A stretch of 64,000 bases of DNA, from the NCBI RefSeq assembly GCF_036346855.1, contig NZ_CP107841.1, positions 1,674,001 through 1,738,000 of the forward strand. Reading direction: 5' to 3'. The DNA is from Streptomyces europaeiscabiei (lineage in GTDB: Bacteria; Actinomycetota; Actinomycetes; Streptomycetales; Streptomycetaceae). Below are positions 1 to 8,295 of the stretch, in pieces. Made by a program: the position numbers and the translations under genes. Numbering within the stretch: the first letter of the stretch is position 1; every line of letters begins with the position of its first letter. The notes under the pieces were generated by a model. It had not been told where the DNA came from. It made no database searches and worked only from the letters and a program-made list of their open reading frames with translations.

Positions 1-2
1 TG

Positions 3-941
3 TCCCGGCAGATCCAGAAGGTCGCTTCAGCCCACCACGGCTGTCTGCCCGCCGCGCTCCCGGAACCCGCACCCGCACCCGCACCCGCACCCGCACCCGC
101 ACCCGCACCCGCACCCGCCAGCGAATCGTCAACAGCACCTCCAGCAGAAACTCCTGCGGGCCGACACGCACAGCGGCTGTTCGAGGCCGTGCACGCCCTC
201 ACTGACACAGGCCGCTCCTACAGCAGTACGTCCCGGGAACTCGGTCTGGACCGCCGCACGGTGCGCAAATACGCCCGTGCCCGCACCTGGCAGGAGGTCA
301 TGCGCCGCCCTCCCCGCCGCACCACCACCCTGGACCCCTACCGCGACTACCTGCAACAACGCTGGGACGAGGGCGAGCACAGCGCGAAGATCCTTCATTA
401 GGAGCTTCAGACCAAGGGATACTTGGGCCACTACCAGCGGGTCAAGATGGCCGTCGCACCCCTGCGCCTCGGCCTGCCCCTGGACGCGCCGCGCGAACGG
501 CCACCCTCCCCGCGTGAGGCCACACGCTGGATCATCACCGCTCCCGAACGGCACACTCCGCACACCACACAGCGCCTGCATCGGCTCCTTGAGCACTGCC
601 CCGAACTCCAGCGCGCCCACCACCTGGTCCGTCAGTTCGCCGCCATGCTCGATACCCGCGACGCCACCCCGTTGGCGGACTGGCTCGACCAGCTCACCGG
701 CAGCGGGCTGGCGCCACTCGCCGGCATGGCGAAAGCCCTGCACGAAGACCAGCCCGCGGTCATCAACGGAATCACAACCCGCTACAACTCCGGCGTCAAC
801 GAAGGCCGTATCACCGACGTGAAACTCCAGAAACGCCTCATGGCTGGACGCGCCGGCGTCCCACTCCTCCGCCACCGCGTCGTACTGATCGCCCACCTTC
901 GCCGCCATGATGCGGACCGGCTGACCCTCACCTCGAGATGA
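3..941 (+). pseudogene. ISL3-family transposase, 5' end off the window, internal stop
   Basis: The frame is open from the left edge to a TGA at 939-941, broken only by a TAG at 399-401. Around the stop the protein reads SAKILH*ELQTKGYLGHYQR, where ISL3 transposases carry a glutamate, so this looks like a single GAG-to-TAG change. A helix-turn-helix (LGLDRRTVRKYARA) lies before the stop. The C-terminal ISL3 signature NSGVNEGRITDVKLQKRLM lies near 790-845. The product would act on transposon ends in the cytoplasm. The start is outside the window, so the left terminus cannot be seen. The element appears immobile unless the stop is read through. Confidence 0.85.
66..119. repeat. Hexanucleotide microsatellite CCCGCA inside the transposase frame
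   Basis: Eight exact copies of CCCGCA plus a final variant (CCCGCC) run in frame and encode an Ala-Pro linker before the helix-turn-helix of the ISL3 transposase. Copy number is likely to vary by slippage without changing frame. Confidence 0.9.
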
Positions 942-943
942 TC

Positions 944-970
944 TCCACCTACGAAAATCTTGCCAGAGCC
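944..970. repeat. Probable right terminus of the ISL3 element
   Basis: Read on the minus strand from 970, the sequence begins GGCTCTGGCAAGATTTTCG, which resembles ISL3-family terminal repeats. It sits just after the transposase stop, and the neighbouring TniQ similarity ends here. The matching left terminus is outside the window, so the inverted repeat and target duplication cannot be confirmed. Confidence 0.45.
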
Positions 971-1701
971 GCGTTCACACGTACGGCGACAACGGCCAGG
1001 ACCCGCTGCTGCAGGTCCGCGAGTGCGGCGGGCACCGGCAGCGCAGGCAGCGTCTGAAGCCTTTGGTCGCACAGCCCGGCCTTGCGCCGCCGTCCCGCCG
1101 GGCGCCGGTTGTGGCACCGGGTCAGTTCGGCCACCGGGAGACGGGTGATCAGGCCCCGGGGGTGACCGACGTATCCACGGCCCACCCGCCGCCCGCACCG
1201 GCGGCACACGTCCACCAGCAGCACCCGGTGGACCGGGCAGACCGCCGCTATCCCCAGGCGCCACCACAGCTGCCACACCGGCCGCTCGGCCAGGCACTTC
1301 GGGCAGGCGCGGCTGCCGGTGAACAGAGCCCACTCCCGGTTCGCAAGGGGCGTGAGCGAGGTCTCTGCCGCCAGGTCCAGCCCATCGAAGTCGAGCGCCG
1401 TCCCGCAGTAGCGGGCCAACTGCATCGCGTGCAGGCTCGCCGGGTCCAGCCCGGTGGCCGACACGGCCCCCAGCAGACTGCGCCGCGTCAGCGTGACACC
1501 GAAGAACCGGGGCCACACCACCGAGCCCGGCCGGCACTCCAGCCCGATGGCCTGCGCGGCCTGACCCGGCGAGAGCTCCCAGTCCGCCGCCGCTCTCGTC
1601 AGCCAGGAGGCGAATGACTCACCCGGCTCGGGAACCGGCACCGTGGGCAGTCGCCGCGGCAGCCCGCTGTCCTGCACCCACCCCTCCTGGCCCCCACCCA
1701 T
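949..1701 (-). pseudogene. TniQ-family protein, truncated by the ISL3 insertion
   Basis: TniQ proteins are accessory or target-selection factors of Tn7/Tn5053-type transposons. The reading frame starts at ATG 1701, inside the palindrome, and shows the TniQ N-terminal region (PEPGESFASWLTRAAADWEL) followed by a zinc-binding set, CPKCLAE then CPVHRVLL and CRRCG. About 243 residues are genuine. After about 971 the frame enters the ISL3 terminus and stops at 949, so the C-terminal part is missing compared with typical TniQ proteins, which are several hundred residues longer. No TniA or TniB partner is visible nearby, so this is a relic. Family assignment is good; residual function is unlikely. 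Confidence 0.75.
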
Positions 1702-1730
1702 GTTTGTAGGAGATCTCCTACAAACATGGG
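1697..1730. promoter_or_regulatory. 34-bp perfect palindrome, probable operator
   Basis: CCCATGTTTGTAGGAGA is followed directly by its exact reverse complement, with the axis between 1713 and 1714. It lies between the divergent tniQ relic (start at 1701) and the XRE regulator gene (start about 1751). The most likely role is an operator for the adjacent XRE protein, overlapping both promoters; this is inferred from position and symmetry. Confidence 0.7.
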
Positions 1731-1750
1731 ACTGTACTACCGTTCCGTCT

Positions 1751-2005
1751 GTGGTGAACAACGATTCCGATGCGGGCGTCCCGGCCCAGCGGCTGGCCTT
1801 CGGGCGACGTCTTCGGGCTCTGCGTACGCGTGCGGGAATGACCCAGACCGCGACTGCGGCCGCAGCGGGGATGGACCGGTCCTTCTACGCGGAGGTCGAG
1901 GCCTCCGTCCACAGCATCTCCGTCGACCGCATTCCCGCACTGGCCAAAGCCCTGGGTGTGACGCCCGCCGAGCTGTTCCAGGACATGGGCCCGGATCGCC
2001 AGTAA
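1751..2005 (+). CDS. Small XRE-family helix-turn-helix regulator
   Basis: The 84-residue product is a single lambda-repressor-type helix-turn-helix domain. FGRRLRALRTRAGMTQTATA is helix 1-2, MDRSFYAEVEASVHSISVDR is the recognition region, and LAKALGVTPAELF closes the domain. The start is taken as the double GTG at 1751/1754; the open frame extends upstream, but the domain begins soon after these codons and upstream starts would overlap the palindrome. It is divergent from the truncated tniQ, with the palindrome between, which suggests autoregulation and control of a transposition module. No effector domain is present. Confidence 0.75.
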   Translation: MVNNDSDAGVPAQRLAFGRRLRALRTRAGMTQTATAAAAGMDRSFYAEVEASVHSISVDRIPALAKALGVTPAELFQDMGPDRQ

Positions 2006-2439
2006 AGGCCCACGTTGATGCCGGACCCAGACACCTCGTGCATGCACCGGGTCAGCCCCGCCCTGCGCGAACTCCTCGAACGGGCCCTCGAACCGCAGGC
2101 CCTCGCCCAACTCCCTGCACCATGACCGAACCCGACCAGCGCAGAGTCCGGGCCGCGAAGGGTGAGCCGCTGTCCGCCTCAGCCGTCTCCGACTGCCACC
2201 GGGAAGAAGCCGTGCTGCGGCAGGCCACCAGGTCGGTCGCATGGGCCGTGTCACGGTAGGCCAGGACGGTCGCCGCCGGGTGGTGTGCTTCTTGCTCCAG
2301 TGGTCGGCGGCCTGTCACCGAGCTTTGGGTTGGCGGGGATCCCGCTGAACCGGCTCGTGATCGCAGAGTGGGGCTACACATGCTCTACGGAGGCGCTTGT
2401 TTATCTGTTGTCCGGAAAATCTCGCTGTGAAGATAAATA
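2006..2439 (+). other. Region without a confident gene; two short overlapping frames
   Basis: Two very short frames follow the XRE gene: 2018-2125 (35 aa, Leu/Glu-rich) and 2122-2259 (45 aa), which overlap by ATGA. Neither resembles a known family and neither has a clear ribosome binding site. The rest up to 2439 shows nothing recognisable and may be transposon debris. Confidence 0.3.
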
Positions 2440-2643
2440 ATGGCGGTATGTCGGGTCGACACGTCCGAAGGCGTGGTGATCGCGGTGGCCGCCGTCATGG
2501 CGCTCACTGTGTATCTCGTAGCAGTCGGACTAGACATGGGCGACGAACTTGTCGGCGTGGGAGGCCTGTTCCCGGCGGCCGGCGGGCTGGCGCTGTCCAT
2601 CTACGGTCCGTGGACGTTTCCGCCTCGCGAACCCGAGCCGTAG
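2440..2643 (+). CDS. Small two-helix membrane protein, unknown function
   Basis: The 67-residue product has a short N-terminal stretch, a hydrophobic helix at about residues 12-31 (VVIAVAAVMALTVYLVAVGL), a short acidic loop, a second hydrophobic Gly/Ala-rich segment at about 38-56, and a charged Pro-rich tail (PPREPEP). It would sit in the cytoplasmic membrane. No family is recognised. It lies just upstream of the large STAND-like NTPase gene on the same strand, but about 200 bp separates them and no promoter link is obvious. It could be a spurious frame; hydrophobicity and codon use support it moderately. Confidence 0.45.
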   Translation: MAVCRVDTSEGVVIAVAAVMALTVYLVAVGLDMGDELVGVGGLFPAAGGLALSIYGPWTFPPREPEP

Positions 2644-2850
2644 GGACGCCCCGACCACCCGGAGGGGGACGGACTCCATGAGCCGGACCCGATGTCGGGG
2701 ACCGGTCCATGTACATACAGGAGAACGTAGGGGAGGGGGAGTTCTGTACGCGTCCCAGGGCGGAAATAGCAGAATCGACCGAATGCATCCCTCGCGGCAG
2801 TCGTCCGCGGCACCGGAAGAGGCACACACACCGGACGACCCGGTCCGCAC

Positions 2851-5800
2851 GTGACCTTCCCAGAGGAGTCACATGGGCGAAGTCAAGCACGCCAGGTCAT
2901 CACGGTCGAGAACGGCTATGCCTACGGGACGGTCGACGCTGACCTTCACGTGTTCCACGGCCGAGGCCCGGTCTATTTGTTACTTGCGGGAGAATCATCT
3001 GTCTCCCAAAGCGGCGAGTGGCTGCTGGAGCAGCCCAGCCGCCTGCTGGACGCTCGCTTCCAGATCGTCGATTTCACCGGGCGCGACCAGGAACACCGGG
3101 AACTGACAGCCTGGCGTGAGCAACCCGATCACGGGCTGTCGGTCCGCTGGCTGTACGGTCCTGGCGGTCAGGGCAAGACACGCCTGGCTGCGGAGTTCGC
3201 CGCAGCGAGCGCGGCGGCCGGGTGGAAGGTCATCCGTGCCGTTCACGGCCCGGGAGCGGTGGAGCCCTCTCCGGGCAGCCAGGACATGCGCCTGGGAGGA
3301 GCGGTCGGGCAGCTCGTCCTGATCGACTATGCCGACCGGTGGCCTCCCTCCCACCTGGCCTGGTTGCTGAGCAACAAGCTCTTCGACCATGTGGTATCGA
3401 CACGCGTCCTCATGATCGCCCGCTCGCTCCAGGCGTGGAGTGCCGTGCGTGCGAACGTTCATCACAGCGGGGCTCACACGTCCGAGCAGCGGCTGCGCCC
3501 CCTCGGGTCGAACGGTCCCCTGGACGAGCGTGAGCGCATGTTCGTCGTCGCCCGCGACTCCTTCGTCGAGCGCTACGCGGCGAAGTACACCATCCTCGAT
3601 CCGTCGGCCATCCCGCCCCCATCCGTGCTGCGGGAACCCGAGTTCGGCCTCATACTGGCCATTCACATGGCGGCGCTGGTCGCGGTGGACGCGCGGGCGC
3701 GCCGGGAGACGCCGCCGTCGGTACGGAACCTGGCAGGGCTGTCGGCCTACTTGTTGGACCGCGAAGAGCGGCACTGGAACCATCTGTTCGAAAACAAAGG
3801 CCTCGACTTCACCACGGCGCCCAGCGACATGGCCCGGACAGTACTGATCGCGATCCTCACCGGAGCGGTCCCGTACGACGACGGCCATAAGCTCTTCACC
3901 CGGCTGTTCCCCCTCCGAGACCCCGACCGCATGCTCCAGGACCACCTGCGGTGCTACCCGCCGGGCAGCCCGGGCGCCGCGCTCGAACCGCTGTATCCGG
4001 ACCGTCTGGCCGAGGACTTCGTGGCTTTATCACTGCCCGGACACGATGTCGCCTACCCGGAGCGGCCATGGGCCCCCAACCTCGCCAGCCGTCTCCTCAC
4101 CCGTCGGGGCGACGGGACCAGCCCTCCGTACACCGCCCGGGCGATGACGGTTCTCGCAGCGGCAGCCCAACGCTGGGGTCACGTGGGTCCGGCCCTTCTC
4201 TACTCCCTGCTGCGACAGGATCCCCGGCTGGCGATCGACGCGGGCGGCCCTGTGCTGAGCGCGCTCGCCGCGATCGAGGAGGTCGACGAGGCCGTACTCG
4301 AGGCCATTGAGGCTCTGTTGCCGGCGGGACGCAGGGATGTCGATCTCGATGTCGGCATCTCCGACATCACGGACCGGCTCACCGAATACCGCCCGGCCGA
4401 GATGACCGACCTCGAAGCCCGCGGCGAGTGGTACTACACGCTCGGCTTCCGCCACTTCAACGCAGGTCGCCTTGAGCAGGCGCGGGCGGCGGTGGACAGG
4501 GCCACGGACACGTTCCTGTCGCTGTCGGATGTGGACCCCGACAGAGCCGTGGCCTGGCTGGCCCGGTGCCGGGACGTCACGGGCATCCTCCTAAGGGTCG
4601 AAGGCAGATACGCGGAGGCTATGGAAGAGGGCAAGCAGTCCGTGGCGACATGGCGCGGCCTGATGCGCGGTCACGTCACGCCCGGCCACACCTATGGGTT
4701 GGCGACCGCACTGGAGAATCTCTGCAGCGCCCTGGGGGGCCTGGGGCGGCATGACCAGTCCTTGGCCGCCATCCGCGAGGCAGTCGCGCTGCGCCGGGCC
4801 ATGGCCCTCCACTTCCACGACTGCGCACCCGAGCTGGCACGTGCGGTGGACACCCTGGCCTCGCGGTTGCAGGACGCGGGGGACCTCGAGGCCGCCCTCG
4901 ACGCGGGCCTTGAGGCCGTACGCCGCCACGAGAGCCTGGTGTCCCGTGACCCAGGTGCCTTCAAGGGCGGTTATGCGATCTCGCTGAACCGCTTCGGCGC
5001 ACTACTCCACAAAGCGAACCGCCACGAAGAGGCACTGGCCACGCTCGGTAAGGCTGTCGAGCTATACCGAGAGCTGTACGAGGCCAACCCGGCGGCTTTT
5101 CAGGACGAGCTGGCTTCTTCTCTCAGTATGTACGTGACCTCGCTGGATAGGAGTGGGCTCAGTGAAGAAGCGCTGTCAGCGTGCAGGGAATCCGTCGATA
5201 TCGCCCGTAGAGCGGCCGACTCCACCCCCACCGTCCTGAACAGCACTCTCGCCGACTGTCTACACAACCTCGGGGTCACTCTCACCACCGCCGGACACCT
5301 GGCCGAGGCCCGTGAGGCGCTCGAAGAAGCGACGGCCCTCAGCCGCCGTCTCGCGGCGCTGTATCCCATCCGCCACGAGCCGAACCTGGCGCAGACCCTG
5401 CACGCCCTCCGCAGAGTTGTCCATCTGACGGATAGCCCCGCGGAGGCGGACGCGATCGGTGCTGAAGTCACGCGGAGCAAGGAACGATGGGCCGCCCGCA
5501 CTGTTTTGGCCGACGTGCTGGGGGAAACCCCGGTGGGTGCCGCGGTCTTCGGATCCCTGTCCGCCCAGAACGCTGTTCTCGCGGCTATGAGTTCCATGGT
5601 GGAGAGCGCGCGAGGGGAGGCGCAGGACGGCAGCCCGTCGGCGCGGATCGATCTGGCCCGAGCTCTCTGGATGTTCGCGCGACAGCATGCCGAAGCCAAC
5701 GTAGACCTTGATCGGGCGTACGCGGCGGTCACAGAAGCCATAGACATGCTTCAGTCCCGGTGCCGGGAGCAGTCCGCCCAGGACAACACCGGGCTGCTGT

Positions 5801-5907
5801 TCGTCGCTGCCCACACGCTCGCCGACATTCTGAACGCCCAGGGGCGGGTGGTCGAGGCAGCCGGGCTGAGGGCAGAGCTCAAACGCCGAGCAGGCACCCC
5901 GGGTTGA
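2851..5907 (+). CDS. STAND-like P-loop NTPase with C-terminal TPR repeats
   Basis: The product is about 1018 residues. Near the N-terminus is the segment NGYAYGTVDADLHVFH (residues 21-36). The NTPase core follows, with Walker A GPGGQGKT at 103-110 and Walker B LVLIDYAD at 155-162, then a sensor-like RVLMIARS. From about residue 525 to the end, helical repeats of tetratricopeptide type recur (for example GRLEQARAAVDRATDTF and NRHEEALATLGKAVELY). This architecture is typical of STAND signalling or defence ATPases that oligomerise after ligand sensing; ligand and effector are unknown. The only in-frame start is GTG 2851, with no convincing ribosome binding site, whereas a GAGGAG-ATG at 2873 is out of frame. 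The gene lies in an IS-rich accessory region. Confidence 0.8.
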   Translation: MTFPEESHGRSQARQVITVENGYAYGTVDADLHVFHGRGPVYLLLAGESSVSQSGEWLLEQPSRLLDARFQIVDFTGRDQEHRELTAWREQPDHGLSVRWLYGPGGQGKTRLAAEFAAASAAAGWKVIRAVHGPGAVEPSPGSQDMRLGGAVGQLVLIDYADRWPPSHLAWLLSNKLFDHVVSTRVLMIARSLQAWSAVRANVHHSGAHTSEQRLRPLGSNGPLDERERMFVVARDSFVERYAAKYTILDPSAIPPPSVLREPEFGLILAIHMAALVAVDARARRETPPSVRNLAGLSAYLLDREERHWNHLFENKGLDFTTAPSDMARTVLIAILTGAVPYDDGHKLFTRLFPLRDPDRMLQDHLRCYPPGSPGAALEPLYPDRLAEDFVALSLPGHDVAYPERPWAPNLASRLLTRRGDGTSPPYTARAMTVLAAAAQRWGHVGPALLYSLLRQDPRLAIDAGGPVLSALAAIEEVDEAVLEAIEALLPAGRRDVDLDVGISDITDRLTEYRPAEMTDLEARGEWYYTLGFRHFNAGRLEQARAAVDRATDTFLSLSDVDPDRAVAWLARCRDVTGILLRVEGRYAEAMEEGKQSVATWRGLMRGHVTPGHTYGLATALENLCSALGGLGRHDQSLAAIREAVALRRAMALHFHDCAPELARAVDTLASRLQDAGDLEAALDAGLEAVRRHESLVSRDPGAFKGGYAISLNRFGALLHKANRHEEALATLGKAVELYRELYEANPAAFQDELASSLSMYVTSLDRSGLSEEALSACRESVDIARRAADSTPTVLNSTLADCLHNLGVTLTTAGHLAEAREALEEATALSRRLAALYPIRHEPNLAQTLHALRRVVHLTDSPAEADAIGAEVTRSKERWAARTVLADVLGETPVGAAVFGSLSAQNAVLAAMSSMVESARGEAQDGSPSARIDLARALWMFARQHAEANVDLDRAYAAVTEAIDMLQSRCREQSAQDNTGLLFVAAHTLADILNAQGRVVEAAGLRAELKRRAGTPG

Positions 5908-6017
5908 CCTTGCAGGTGCCCGTCCCGGCCGACATCAACGAGGTTTTCTGAAGGACCGCAGGGACGATCAAGGCGGACGTTGTTGTTGGCGCGGACAGCC
6001 GTGGGTTCAACGGCGGC

Positions 6018-6378
6018 AATTATCCGGGGCGGGTGGTTATGCCGATCTGTGGGCATAACCTCTGGTCGACGAGAACTCGGTGACAGCCGGCCAGGCATAA
6101 TCCGAGGTCTTGGCGGTCCTCCGAAGCTTTCCCCGGTAACCTTGGCAGGCGTGGCGGGAAGCCCGTTTCACCGTCTGTGACCATGGATTTCTCGTTGAGG
6201 CGAAGCCCGCAGACCTACCGTTACCTCGGTCCTCCAGCCTGTGACCGCGGTCTGTCGCGACGCGATTATCCCGACCGGGGCAGCCTGGATATCGCCCTGA
6301 GCTGCGAGCTCGTAGCCGGGTCGGCATAGCCACTCGCCCCGGATAATTCGCGTTATCCCGGCACCGGGATAACGCGAA
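6018..6378. repeat. Non-coding block with long inverted repeats and clustered TTATSCC motifs
   Basis: Positions 6018-6047 and 6319-6348 are inverted copies that match at 27 of 30 bases (both begin AATTATCCGGGGCG). Inside and beside them the short motif TTATSCC or its complement recurs at about 6020, 6037, 6052, 6094, 6266, 6341, 6353 and 6366. Some copies form hairpins (6035-6043 with 6052-6060). There is no convincing gene. It may be a miniature transposable element or a recombinase binding region; identity is unknown. Confidence 0.6.
6347..6378. repeat. 32-bp near-perfect palindrome
   Basis: TTCGCGTTATCCCGG (6347-6361) is followed after CA by its exact complement to 6378. The arms are 15 bp with a 2-nt centre. 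It overlaps the right end of the inverted-repeat block and abuts the IS5 transposase remnant. Confidence 0.8.
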
Positions 6379-6463
6379 GCAGATCAACGGGCGCAGGCGG
6401 CGCGTCGTGGTCGACGCCCTCAGCCTGCTCCTGGGTGTGATGGTCACTACTGCGGATACTTAA
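6377..6463 (+). pseudogene. IS5-family transposase fragment
   Basis: An open stretch of 28 codons reads KQINGRRRRVVVDALSLLLG followed by VMVTTADT and a stop. This matches the conserved GRKRHLVVDTLGLLL-type segment around the first catalytic region of IS5-group transposases. Nothing of the family is seen before or after, so only a short remnant survives. Confidence 0.6.
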
Positions 6464-6530
6464 TCGACTCGACGGCGAGCTCGTGCTCTTCCAGCAGCTC
6501 GACGGCCGACGGCATCCGCAACCTTCCTAG

Positions 6531-6647
6531 TACTCCAGCAGTACTTCGTGGCTTGACCTGGGGAAACGTCGAGCGGTGGGAGTGTAGCGGGCGGGAAGTC
6601 GTCACGGACGGCTTCTGCCCGCACGCCCCTCGAAGGAGTGCCCCCGA
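6531..6647 (+). repeat. Left terminal inverted repeat of the IS701 element
   Basis: It begins TACTCCAGCAGTACTTCGTG and is the exact reverse complement of 7981-8097 over 117 bp. It lies beyond the first-frame stop of the transposase, but the alternative C-terminal frame runs into it. Confidence 0.92.
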
Positions 6648-6821
6648 CGTCGGTAGTGGCAGCGGCGGGCCACCGCTTGGCGTCGTCGGCGCCAGTGCGA
6701 CCAGCTCAGCACGTGAGTGAGGGTGTGAAGGTCTCGGGGTGTGTGAGCTGCCAGGAGTCGCCGCACTTCTGCCACGGTGAGCTCGATGACCACGGCATCC
6801 TCACCGGTGGATCCCCTTTTT
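6602..6821 (-). other. C-terminal transposase segment in the -1 frame
   Basis: Beyond the homopolymer run at 6813-6821 (AAAAAGGGG on the coding strand), the -1 frame encodes EDAVVIELTVAEVRRLLAAH and LSWSHWRRRRQAVARRCHY, the conserved basic end of IS701 transposases. It is either the result of an indel in the run or reached by ribosomal -1 slippage. The frame ends at 6602 in the left repeat. Confidence 0.7.
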
Positions 6822-7944
6822 CGGCTGCTCGCGCGCTCATCGCAACGAGGAAGGTGTGGGCGAGCATGGCCAGGGTGATGTGCCGGTACCAGCCGACGTA
6901 GCGGCGGACTTCGTACTCGTCCAGGCCGCACTCGTTCTTCGCTGCCTGGAAACACTCTTCGATCGCCCACCGGGCGCCGGCAACGCGCACCAGTTCGTCC
7001 ACGCCGACATCCAGCGGTGCGTAGCCGAGGTAGTAGGCGATCTCGTCCGGCCGGCTCAAGCTGCGCCGTGCCAGCGCCCACCGTCGACGGATCAACACGC
7101 CGTCCTGGTGGTCGTACTCGGACACTGGGCGCAACTGGACGGCTGCCCAGTCGTATTCGCGCTGTCCCTTCGCGCCCGCGCCGCAGGAACGGCGTTCCCA
7201 TGCCTGGTCGGGGGCCTGCTCGAAGGCCTTGTCGATGCGTGGGCCGGCCAGGGAGAACTGGGACTTGGGGACGGCGAGGACGTAGCCGACGCCGGATGTT
7301 TCCAGCATCCGGCGGAAGCGGTTGTCCTGTCCGTAGGCGGCGTCCGCCGTGACCCAGGCGACCGGCAGCGGCGAGGCCAGCGCCCTGCGGACGATCGTCG
7401 CCGCGAGGGTGTTCTTGGTGGCGAACTCCCGCTCGTCGGGGACCTTGGCGGCGCGGCAGCGGTCACGGTCGTCCGTCCAGGACTTGGGCAGGTAGAGCTC
7501 GCGGTCCACCAGGGCGCGGCCGGCTGTGCTGGTGTAGGCGGCGAAGACGCCGATCTGGCAGTTCTCGGTGCGGCCGGCGGTGCCGGAGTACTGCCTTTGG
7601 ACTCCGGCGGATGTAGTGCCCTTCTTCAGGAACCCGGTGTCGTCGATGATCAGTACACCGTCGGGGCGGCCGAGGTGTTCGGCGACGTAGGTCTGCAGGT
7701 CGTCGCGGATGTCGTCGGGGTTCCAGCGGGCTCGGGAGAGCAGGTGCTGCAGTCCGTCCGGGGTGGCGTGGCCGGCGTGTTCGGCAAGTTGCCAGCTGTT
7801 TTTTCGGGCCACCGGGGCGAGCAGTGCGCGCACGTAGTCCCGCATGCGGCGGCGTGGTTCGACACGGCCGAAGTGGCGCCCGATGGTGGTGAAGAGGTGG
7901 TCCAGGTCGCGGTCCCAGGTCTCGGCTGCCTGTTCGGTGATCAC
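6706..7944 (-). CDS. IS701-family DDE transposase, main frame
   Basis: The protein has the IS701 arrangement: an N-terminal region (GRHFGRVEPRRRMRDYVRAL), the first catalytic aspartate in LIIDDTGFLKKGT, the second in VTADAAYGQD, and the glutamate region ARWAIEECFQAAKNECGLDE. The first 380 or so residues look intact. After AEKGDPPV the frame reads an unrelated low-complexity tail and stops, while the conserved C-terminal segment continues in the -1 frame. Start ATG 7944 lies just inside the right repeat. The enzyme would cut and join the IS ends at CTAG-like targets. Confidence 0.85.
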   Translation of the reverse strand: MITEQAAETWDRDLDHLFTTIGRHFGRVEPRRRMRDYVRALLAPVARKNSWQLAEHAGHATPDGLQHLLSRARWNPDDIRDDLQTYVAEHLGRPDGVLIIDDTGFLKKGTTSAGVQRQYSGTAGRTENCQIGVFAAYTSTAGRALVDRELYLPKSWTDDRDRCRAAKVPDEREFATKNTLAATIVRRALASPLPVAWVTADAAYGQDNRFRRMLETSGVGYVLAVPKSQFSLAGPRIDKAFEQAPDQAWERRSCGAGAKGQREYDWAAVQLRPVSEYDHQDGVLIRRRWALARRSLSRPDEIAYYLGYAPLDVGVDELVRVAGARWAIEECFQAAKNECGLDEYEVRRYVGWYRHITLAMLAHTFLVAMSARAAEKGDPPVRMPWSSSSPWQKCGDSWQLTHPETFTPSLTC

Positions 7945-7980
7945 GACCCGAGGCTTCCCAGGCCCGGGGCGACCTTGCCA

Positions 7981-8097
7981 TCGGGGGCACTCCTTCGAGG
8001 GGCGTGCGGGCAGAAGCCGTCCGTGACGACTTCCCGCCCGCTACACTCCCACCGCTCGACGTTTCCCCAGGTCAAGCCACGAAGTACTGCTGGAGTA
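7981..8097 (-). repeat. Right terminal inverted repeat of the IS701 element
   Basis: It is the exact inverted copy of the left repeat. It contains the region upstream of the transposase start, so promoter sequence in this arm is also present, in mirror image, at the other end, facing outward across the IS. Confidence 0.92.
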
Positions 8098-8295
8098 CTA
8101 GGAGTAACGACACGACACGCCGCCACTCTCACAGGCCCCCACTTCTATGCCCGACCAGCGAAACCCGGAAAGACAAAAGCTTCTCAGGCTCAGTGTGTTC
8201 ATTTGACTGCGCTGTGTAGCGGGCTGGCGACATGATGGGTGGCCATGGCCCAGTCGCTCTGGGGCCGCAGCCTTTCGTTCCGGGGGAGAAGTCAG

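Larger units (their letters stand above)
6531..8097. mobile_element. IS701-family insertion sequence, complete, CTAG target duplication
   Basis: The element is 1567 bp, bounded by perfect 117-bp terminal inverted repeats and flanked by direct CTAG copies at 6527-6530 and 8098-8101, the type of target duplication known for IS701. It carries one transposase gene on the minus strand. It separates the STAND-like gene block from the membrane-anchored protein gene at 8296. The identical ends suggest recent activity or gene conversion. Confidence 0.9.

Noticed and set aside
2873-3106. Separate small gene starting at ATG 2873
   Set aside because: It has a good ribosome binding site, but its product is Ser/Arg-rich and the other frame carries the conserved motif; treated as a start anomaly.
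6856-8235. Long plus-strand open frame across the IS701 element
   Set aside because: It is antisense to the clear DDE transposase and its product is low-complexity Gly/Val/Ala sequence without family motifs.
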